Source: Streptomyces sp. YS415 (GTDB lineage Bacteria; Actinomycetota; Actinomycetes; Streptomycetales; Streptomycetaceae). From it: 64,000 bases of DNA. The translations under genes and the position numbers were made by a program. Shown here one piece after another: positions 59,336 through 64,000 of the stretch (position 1 is the stretch's first letter; the number at the start of each line of letters is the position of its first letter). The notes under the pieces are model-generated. The model searched no databases. It was given only the letters and a program-made list of their open reading frames with translations, and had not been told where the DNA came from. The stretch lies in assembly GCF_023544665.1 (NCBI RefSeq), contig NZ_JAMJFL010000001.1, positions 496,001 through 560,000 of the forward strand, in the 5' to 3' direction.

Positions 59336-61005
59336 TTCGGGTCCTCCTGCGCGGCCTGCCAGCGGTAGCCGCGCGGCGTCACCATGCGCCCCGCGATGGT
59401 CCGCGTCGCCGTGTTGCCCACGGTCACGACCGTCATCATGTCGACCGTCGCCGGGTCCAGTTCCCCGAGCGTGGTCACCCGGGACGCCTCGTCGGGCCGG
59501 GAGGCGTTGCGTACGACACCGACGGGCGTCGTGGGCTCCCGGTGCCCGGCGAGGATCGCCAGCGCCTTCGGCAGCTGCCAGTCACGGCCGCGCGAGCGGG
59601 GGTTGTAGAAGGTGACCACGAGGTCCGCCTCGGCCGCCGCCCGCACCCGCCGCTCGATGATCTCCCACGGTGTGTGCAGGTCGGACAGGCTGATCGAGAC
59701 GTGATCGTGGCCGAGCGGCGCCCCGAGGATCGCCCCGGCCGCCAGCGCGGCGGTGACCCCGGGCACGCCGACCACCTCGATGTCGTCGCTCGCCTCCGCC
59801 AGCGCCGGCGAGGCCATGGCGTACACCCCGGCGTCCCCGCTGCCGATCAGTGCCACGGCATGCCCCTGCCGGGCCTCGGCCACCGCCGTCCGGGCCCGCT
59901 CCTCCTCGGCGCCGAGCCCCGACTCCAGCACCCGGGTGCCGGGGCGGAGCAGATCGCGGATCTGGTCGACGTACTGGTCGAGCCCGACGAGCACCGCAGC
60001 GCGCCGCAGTTCGGCCTTCGCACGCGGGGTGAGCAGGTCCCGGGCGCCGGGTCCGAGCCCGACGACCGCGAGCCGGCCGCGCGCGGGACGCCGTACGACC
60101 GCGCAGGTCGCCATCGCCGACTTCCGCTTGGGGAGGAGGAGTTCACCACCCTCCCGGAGGGCCGAGGCCTCGGCGACGGACGGGGTGCCCACGGCGGCCA
60201 GCGGAGCGGCCGAGGGGTTGGGGACGTCGACGGCCGCCAGTTCCGCCGCCGGGTAGGTGACCAGCGGGACGCCGAGCCGCTCGGCCGCCTCGACGATGCC
60301 GGGCTCCCCGGCCTTGGCGTCCACCGTGGTCAGCCGGGCCACGGAACGGACCGACAGGCCCTGGAGCGAGCCGTGGATCAGCGCGAGGATCTCCTCGGCC
60401 GGTGCCCCCTTCGAGGCGCCGACGCCGACGACGAGGGACGGCGGACGCAGGACGACCTCGCGCTCGGCGGGGTCGACGGCACGGTCGGTCACCCGGACCG
60501 TGTACGCGCCCTCGTCGGAGACCTTCAGCGCGGGCAGCGGCCACGCCACCTCCGCCCGCAGCGCGACCGGTTCGCCGTCCAGCAGGGCCCGCGAGACCGC
60601 GGCGACATCGCCCTCGACGGGGAAGCCGAGCGTGTCGAGACCGGGCAGGCCGACGGCATCGGTCGCCGTCGTCACCACGGGCGCCGCCCCCAGCACCTCG
60701 GCGACCTCCTTGGCGAGGTCATTGGCGCCGCCCCCGTGGCCGCCGACCAGCGACACGGCGAACCGCCCGCCCTCGTCGACGCAGACCACGCCCGGGTCGG
60801 TCCGCTTGTCGCCGAGCAGGGGCGCGACCAGCCGCACCACCGCCCCCGTGGCCAGGAAGCACACGAGCTGCTCGCACTCCGCGAACGCGGCCCGTACGGC
60901 GTCCGGCACGGGACCCTCGTACACGCGCGTACGGTCCGGCCACGCCGCGGCCAGCCGGTCCCGCGCAACCGCCCCCGCCGCGGTGGCGGAAATCAGGCCG
61001 ATCAC
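59332..61005 (-). CDS. cobJ: CbiG-CobJ fusion: precorrin-3B C17-methyltransferase
   Basis: 557 aa. The N-terminal half (about 1-310) is CbiG-like: MIGLISATAAGAVARDRLA, FLATGAVVRLVAPLL, GVGASKGAPAEEILALIH and LTTVDAKAGEPGIVEAAERLG. The C-terminal half (about 315-557) is a tetrapyrrole methylase with VVGLGPGARDLLTPRA, ALIGSGDAGVYAM, VVGVPGVTAALAAGAILGAPLGHD and VVTFYNPRSRGRDWQL. CobJ methylates C17 and contracts the ring; CbiG opens the lactone in the anaerobic route. GTG start overlapping the CobL stop. Confidence 0.95.
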   Translation of the reverse strand: MIGLISATAAGAVARDRLAAAWPDRTRVYEGPVPDAVRAAFAECEQLVCFLATGAVVRLVAPLLGDKRTDPGVVCVDEGGRFAVSLVGGHGGGANDLAKEVAEVLGAAPVVTTATDAVGLPGLDTLGFPVEGDVAAVSRALLDGEPVALRAEVAWPLPALKVSDEGAYTVRVTDRAVDPAEREVVLRPPSLVVGVGASKGAPAEEILALIHGSLQGLSVRSVARLTTVDAKAGEPGIVEAAERLGVPLVTYPAAELAAVDVPNPSAAPLAAVGTPSVAEASALREGGELLLPKRKSAMATCAVVRRPARGRLAVVGLGPGARDLLTPRAKAELRRAAVLVGLDQYVDQIRDLLRPGTRVLESGLGAEEERARTAVAEARQGHAVALIGSGDAGVYAMASPALAEASDDIEVVGVPGVTAALAAGAILGAPLGHDHVSISLSDLHTPWEIIERRVRAAAEADLVVTFYNPRSRGRDWQLPKALAILAGHREPTTPVGVVRNASRPDEASRVTTLGELDPATVDMMTVVTVGNTATRTIAGRMVTPRGYRWQAAQEDPK

Positions 61006-62234
61006 TGAGCAACTCCTTCACGAGAAAGGGGCGTTCGCACACCCCAGAGCAGAAATACCGGATTGGTCGCCGCCAGCCGGGACACGTCCCCGGGCAGTGG
61101 CGCGAGCCGCGAGGACTGCAACAGCACCCCGTCGCAGCCGAACCCGGCGCCGGTCAGCGCCGCCCGCACGGCCGGCACCCGGTCCAGCGCCGCCACGGCG
61201 ACGACCACGGCCCGCCGGGCCCGCCGCGCACAGGCGGTCACGATGGCGGGCAGCTCCTGCCCCCCGCCCCCGATGAACACGGCGTCCGGATCGTCCAGAT
61301 CGGACAGCACCGTGGGCGCGGCCCCGTGCACGGCCCGTACGTCGACCCCGTGCGCGGCCGCGTTGGCGCGGATCCGCTCGATGCCGTCCCGGGTCTTCTC
61401 CACCGCGACGACGGCGGCACCGAACCGCGCGCACTCCACGGCCACCGAACCCGAGCCCGCGCCGACGTCCCAGACCAGATCGCCGAGCCGCGGCCCGAGC
61501 CTGGCCAGGGCCAGCGCCCGCACCTCGAACTTGGTGATCATCGAGTCCCGGTGGGCGAACTCCGCCTCGTCCAGCGCCCATCCGGCGGGCCCGACGGGCG
61601 GCCCGGCGACCGTGCGCACCGGTCCCAGCAGCCGCGTCTCGTCCAGGCACAGCACGACACTCACCGCCGTACCCCAGTCGCGGGCCGCGGCCTCGGCCGG
61701 TGTGACCCGTTCGACGCGCTCCCCGGCGGTGCCCAGCGCGGAGGCGACGAGCAGGACCCGCGCCTCGCACCGGAGGGCGGCGCCCAGTTCGGCGGGGCCG
61801 GACCCGGGGCCCGTCAGCACGGCCACCTTCGGCCGCGCCCGGCACACGTTGACGGCCGTACGCAGCTCCCGCCCGTGCGCGCTGACCACGACGGCGTCGT
61901 CCCACGGCACCCCGGCCCGCGCGAACGCCGCGGCCACGGAGGAGACACCGGGCCGCACCTCCAGCGCGCCGGCCCCGAACCGCTCGGCCAGCACCCGCAC
62001 GATCCCGAAGAACCCCGGGTCGCCGGAGGCCAGCACGACCACCCGGTCCGACTTCTCCAGATGCCGCTCGATGACGTCCATCGCCGGTGCCAGCGGACCG
62101 AGGACGACCCGCTCGGCATCGGCCGGGACGGCGGCGGCATCCAGGTGCCGCCGCCCGCCGACGACGAGCCGCGCCCCGGCCAGCACCTCGGCGGGAACCG
62201 GCGCCCCCGTCCCCGTACCGACGACCGTGATCAC
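61002..62234 (-). CDS. cobL: Precorrin-6Y methyltransferase/decarboxylase (CbiE-CbiT fusion)
   Basis: 410 aa. The GTG at 62234 overlaps the CobM stop; the frame to 62774 runs into that gene. The N-terminal half (about 1-195) is CbiE: VITVVGTGTGAPVPAEVLAGARLVV and ASGDPGFFGIVRVL. The C-terminal half (about 215-400) is a CbiT methylase: HRDSMITKFEVRALALARL and VWDVGAGSGSVAVECAR (SAM site). It methylates C5 and C15 and removes the acetate of ring C. Confidence 0.95.
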   Translation of the reverse strand: MITVVGTGTGAPVPAEVLAGARLVVGGRRHLDAAAVPADAERVVLGPLAPAMDVIERHLEKSDRVVVLASGDPGFFGIVRVLAERFGAGALEVRPGVSSVAAAFARAGVPWDDAVVVSAHGRELRTAVNVCRARPKVAVLTGPGSGPAELGAALRCEARVLLVASALGTAGERVERVTPAEAAARDWGTAVSVVLCLDETRLLGPVRTVAGPPVGPAGWALDEAEFAHRDSMITKFEVRALALARLGPRLGDLVWDVGAGSGSVAVECARFGAAVVAVEKTRDGIERIRANAAAHGVDVRAVHGAAPTVLSDLDDPDAVFIGGGGQELPAIVTACARRARRAVVVAVAALDRVPAVRAALTGAGFGCDGVLLQSSRLAPLPGDVSRLAATNPVFLLWGVRTPLSREGVAQ

Positions 62235-63049
62235 GTACTCGCCCCCCGCTCGCGCAGCGCCCGACGCGCCTCCGGGTCCGCCTTGCGGAAGCCGTGGAAG
62301 TGACCGGGGTGGTAGAGGTGCGAGCGGGTGCCGTGCGCGGCGAGCGCCGGGCCGACCAGGAAGAGCGTGTGCTTCCAGAGCTTGTGCTCCTTCACGGTCT
62401 CCTCCAGCGTGCCCACCGTGCACCGCACGATCAGCTCCTCCGGCCAGGTGGCCTGGTAGGCGACCACGACCGGGGTCTCGGTCGGATAGCCGCCCTCCAG
62501 CAGCTCCCGCACCAGCTGCCCGCTGCGGGCCGCGGACAGGAAGATCGCCATGGTGGTCCCGTGCTTGGCGAACTCCCGCACCTCCTCGCCGGGCGGCATC
62601 GGCGTCTTGCCGCCCCCGAGCCGGGTCAGGACGACGGACTGCGCCACCTCCGGAATGGTCAGCTCGCGCTGGGCGAGCGCGGCGACCGCGGAGAAGGCGG
62701 AGACACCGGGAATCACCTCGGTTGCGATCCCGATCTGGGCACACCGGTCGAGCTGCTCCTGGGTGCCGCCCCACAGGGCGGGGTCACCGGAGTGGATCCG
62801 GGCGACCGTCAGTCGCTCGTCCCGCGCCCGCTCGTACACGGCGACGACGTCCTCCAGGGACATGGCCGCCGAGTCCAGGATCTCCGCGCCCTCGCGCGCG
62901 TGCTGGAGGACCTCCGCCTGGACCAGGCTGGCGGCCCAGATCACCACATCGGCCTCGGCGATGGCACGCGCGGCTCGGAACGTCAGCAGATCGGCGGCGC
63001 CGGGGCCGGCACCGACGAAGGTCACCTTGCCGGCGGGGGCATCGGCCAT
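62231..63049 (-). CDS. cobM: Precorrin-4 C11-methyltransferase
   Basis: 272 aa. The ATG at 63049 begins MADAPAGKVTFVGAGPGAADLL; the frame to 63262 is not supported by a ribosome site. Tetrapyrrole methylase motifs are VTFVGAGPGAADLLTFRAARAI, IHSGDPALWGGTQEQ, VIPGVSAFSAVAALAQRELT and VVVAYQATWPEELIVRCTV. It adds the C11 methyl group from SAM. It is followed by cobL by overlap, and there is no recognisable cobalamin riboswitch in the 142 bases before it. Confidence 0.95.
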   Translation of the reverse strand: MADAPAGKVTFVGAGPGAADLLTFRAARAIAEADVVIWAASLVQAEVLQHAREGAEILDSAAMSLEDVVAVYERARDERLTVARIHSGDPALWGGTQEQLDRCAQIGIATEVIPGVSAFSAVAALAQRELTIPEVAQSVVLTRLGGGKTPMPPGEEVREFAKHGTTMAIFLSAARSGQLVRELLEGGYPTETPVVVAYQATWPEELIVRCTVGTLEETVKEHKLWKHTLFLVGPALAAHGTRSHLYHPGHFHGFRKADPEARRALRERGAST

Positions 63050-63191
63050 GGGGATCGGTCCTCTCGGGTTTGCGGGGTGGAGCGGTTCACGGATGCACGG
63101 GGTGGGGCGGTTCATGGGGTGACGCGAAAAGTCAGTGGCCACGCGGGCGTCGCACCCGCACGGACGCCTGCCGATCGGATAGCAAGGCCCT

Positions 63192-63920
63192 ATGGCGGTC
63201 TTCGTAGCGCTCGGCGCGTTCCTCATGACGCTGGCCGGCGGCTGGACGGCGCAGCGCGTCACGGACCGCCGCCACCTCGTGCTGGGCCTGGCCGGGGGCC
63301 TGATGCTGGGCGTGGTCGGCCTCGACCTGCTCCCGGAGGCACTGGACGCGGCCGGCCAGGAGGTCCACGGCGTACCGGCCGCCCTGCTCCTCTTCGTGGC
63401 CGGCTTCCTCCTCGCCCACCTGGTGGAACGGCTGCTGGCCGCCCGTCAGGCCGCGCACGGCGCCGAGGAGAAGGACGGGCGCGCCCCCGAGGTGGGCCTC
63501 ACGGCGGCCGCGGCGATGGTCGGCCACAGCGCCATGGACGGCGTGGCCATCGGCGCGGCCTTCCAGGTCGGCGGCGGCATGGGCGCCGCGGTCGCCGTCG
63601 CCGTCATCGCCCACGACTTCGCGGACGGCTTCAACACGTACACGATCACCAGCCTGTACGGCAACGCCCGCCGCCGAGCTCTCGCGATGCTGTTCGCGGA
63701 CGCCGTCGCACCGGTGGCGGGCGCCGCGTCCACGCTTTTCGTGGACATCCCCGAGGGCCTGCTCGGCGCCTATCTCGGGTTGTTCGGCGGCGCCCTGCTC
63801 TACCTCGCGGCGGCGGAGATCCTGCCCGAGGCCCACCACGAGCACCCGGCCGGCTCGACGCTGCTGTGCACGATCGCGGGCGTGGTGTTCATCTGGCTGG
63901 TGGTCGGGGTGGCCGGCTGA
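63192..63920 (+). CDS. ZIP-family divalent metal transporter
   Basis: 242 aa with about eight hydrophobic segments. The ZIP signature lies in TM4-TM5: GHSAMDGVAIGAAFQVGGG and IAHDFADGFNTYTI, holding HSxxDG and HDFxDG, the binuclear metal site. A short acidic/His loop lies near residue 93. The family imports Zn2+, Fe2+, Mn2+ or Co2+. Transcribed divergently from the cobalamin operon, so cobalt is a candidate substrate by context only. Confidence 0.92.
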   Translation: MAVFVALGAFLMTLAGGWTAQRVTDRRHLVLGLAGGLMLGVVGLDLLPEALDAAGQEVHGVPAALLLFVAGFLLAHLVERLLAARQAAHGAEEKDGRAPEVGLTAAAAMVGHSAMDGVAIGAAFQVGGGMGAAVAVAVIAHDFADGFNTYTITSLYGNARRRALAMLFADAVAPVAGAASTLFVDIPEGLLGAYLGLFGGALLYLAAAEILPEAHHEHPAGSTLLCTIAGVVFIWLVVGVAG

Positions 63921-63937
63921 CCGCGGCCCGGGACCGC

Positions 63938-64000
63938 TCACAGCTTCCCGCCCCGCCCGCCGTCGCGCCGGGCGGGCGCGATGAGCGTGGAGAGGTACGG
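63938..64000 (-). CDS. cobI: C-terminal end of a gene, probably cobI (cut by window edge)
   Basis: The minus-strand frame from the window end reads PYLSTLIAPARRDGGRGGKL and stops at 63938-63940. The PYLS-L-AP-R pattern recalls the end of precorrin-2 C20-methyltransferase, and a cobI gene is missing from the operon. Twenty residues are too few for certainty. Confidence 0.45.
   Translation of the reverse strand, partial: PYLSTLIAPARRDGGRGGKL

Noticed and set aside
63050..63191. Cobalamin riboswitch before cobM
   Set aside because: I could not find the B12-box consensus or the order of conserved blocks on the minus strand; only a 5-bp hairpin is seen at 63143-63159.
1..64000. CRISPR array, prophage, IS element or antibiotic gene cluster
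   Set aside because: No spaced direct repeats, integrase, transposase, phage structural genes or polyketide/peptide synthetase modules were found.

Overview
This is a contiguous stretch of a high-GC actinobacterial chromosome, almost certainly Streptomyces. The reasons are the strong GC bias at third codon positions, frequent GTG starts, ATGA/GTGA stop-start overlaps inside operons, and characteristic neighbours: ectABCD, a sortase-anchored LAETG protein beside a cobalamin operon, a SigE-like ECF sigma/anti-sigma pair and a mycothiol-dependent-type enzyme. I see no phage, IS element, CRISPR array, rRNA, ordinary tRNA or large secondary-metabolite cluster. The gene calls rest on reading the translated sequence and known family motifs; no database search was run.

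Layout. (1) 1-7239: an SRPBCC-type gene fragment, a secreted nuclease/phosphoesterase, an unknown 473-aa protein, and a Ro60/TROVE protein gene preceded by two tandem Y-RNA-like non-coding RNAs. The second RNA carries a circularly permuted tRNA mimic (YrlA type). A double-domain TerD stress protein follows convergently. (2) 7306-12344, minus strand: a carbohydrate ABC transporter, a zinc alcohol dehydrogenase and a DeoR regulator. The binding-protein gene has an exact 72-bp in-frame tandem duplication. (3) 12672-32520: a pectin/uronate region. It holds uronate dehydrogenase divergent from kdgD, a GntR regulator, a DHDPS-like lyase/dehydratase, an IlvD/Edd sugar-acid dehydratase, a second sugar ABC transporter, a Gfo/Idh/MocA oxidoreductase, a PmoA-like protein, a GH43, two PL1 pectate lyases, a rhamnogalacturonan acetylesterase, a pectinesterase and a PL3 pectate lyase. 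(4) 32602-40011: sigma/anti-sigma, an NCS2 purine permease, a class B penicillin-binding protein, a two-component system and its membrane partner. (5) 40012-47371: IclR with a ketoglutarate-semialdehyde dehydrogenase, a DUF1349-like protein, a DHA2-type MFS pump with a GlxA-type regulator, a FrnE-like DsbA protein and a class V aminotransferase-fold protein. (6) 47445-50581: ectABCD, the ectoine/5-hydroxyectoine operon. (7) 50832-56756: an aminotransferase, an amino-acid ABC transporter, an amidohydrolase and an LAETG-anchored protein. (8) 56765-64000: a cobalamin operon on the minus strand (cobC-like, cbiX, cobH, cobJ-cbiG fusion, cobL, cobM, the tail of probable cobI), with a divergent ZIP metal transporter.

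How it fits together. Secreted lyases and esterases (Sec and Tat signals) would break pectin and its side chains, and ABC transporters would import the fragments. Galacturonate can then go through Udh and KdgD to 2-oxoglutarate semialdehyde. Pentonic acids may reach the same intermediate through the IlvD/Edd and DHDPS-like enzymes. The dehydrogenase at 40919-42448 would convert it to 2-oxoglutarate. The most unusual element is the Ro60/Y-RNA locus. The tandem arrangement of one short Y RNA without a tRNA mimic and one YrlA with it is the best candidate for something under-described here.
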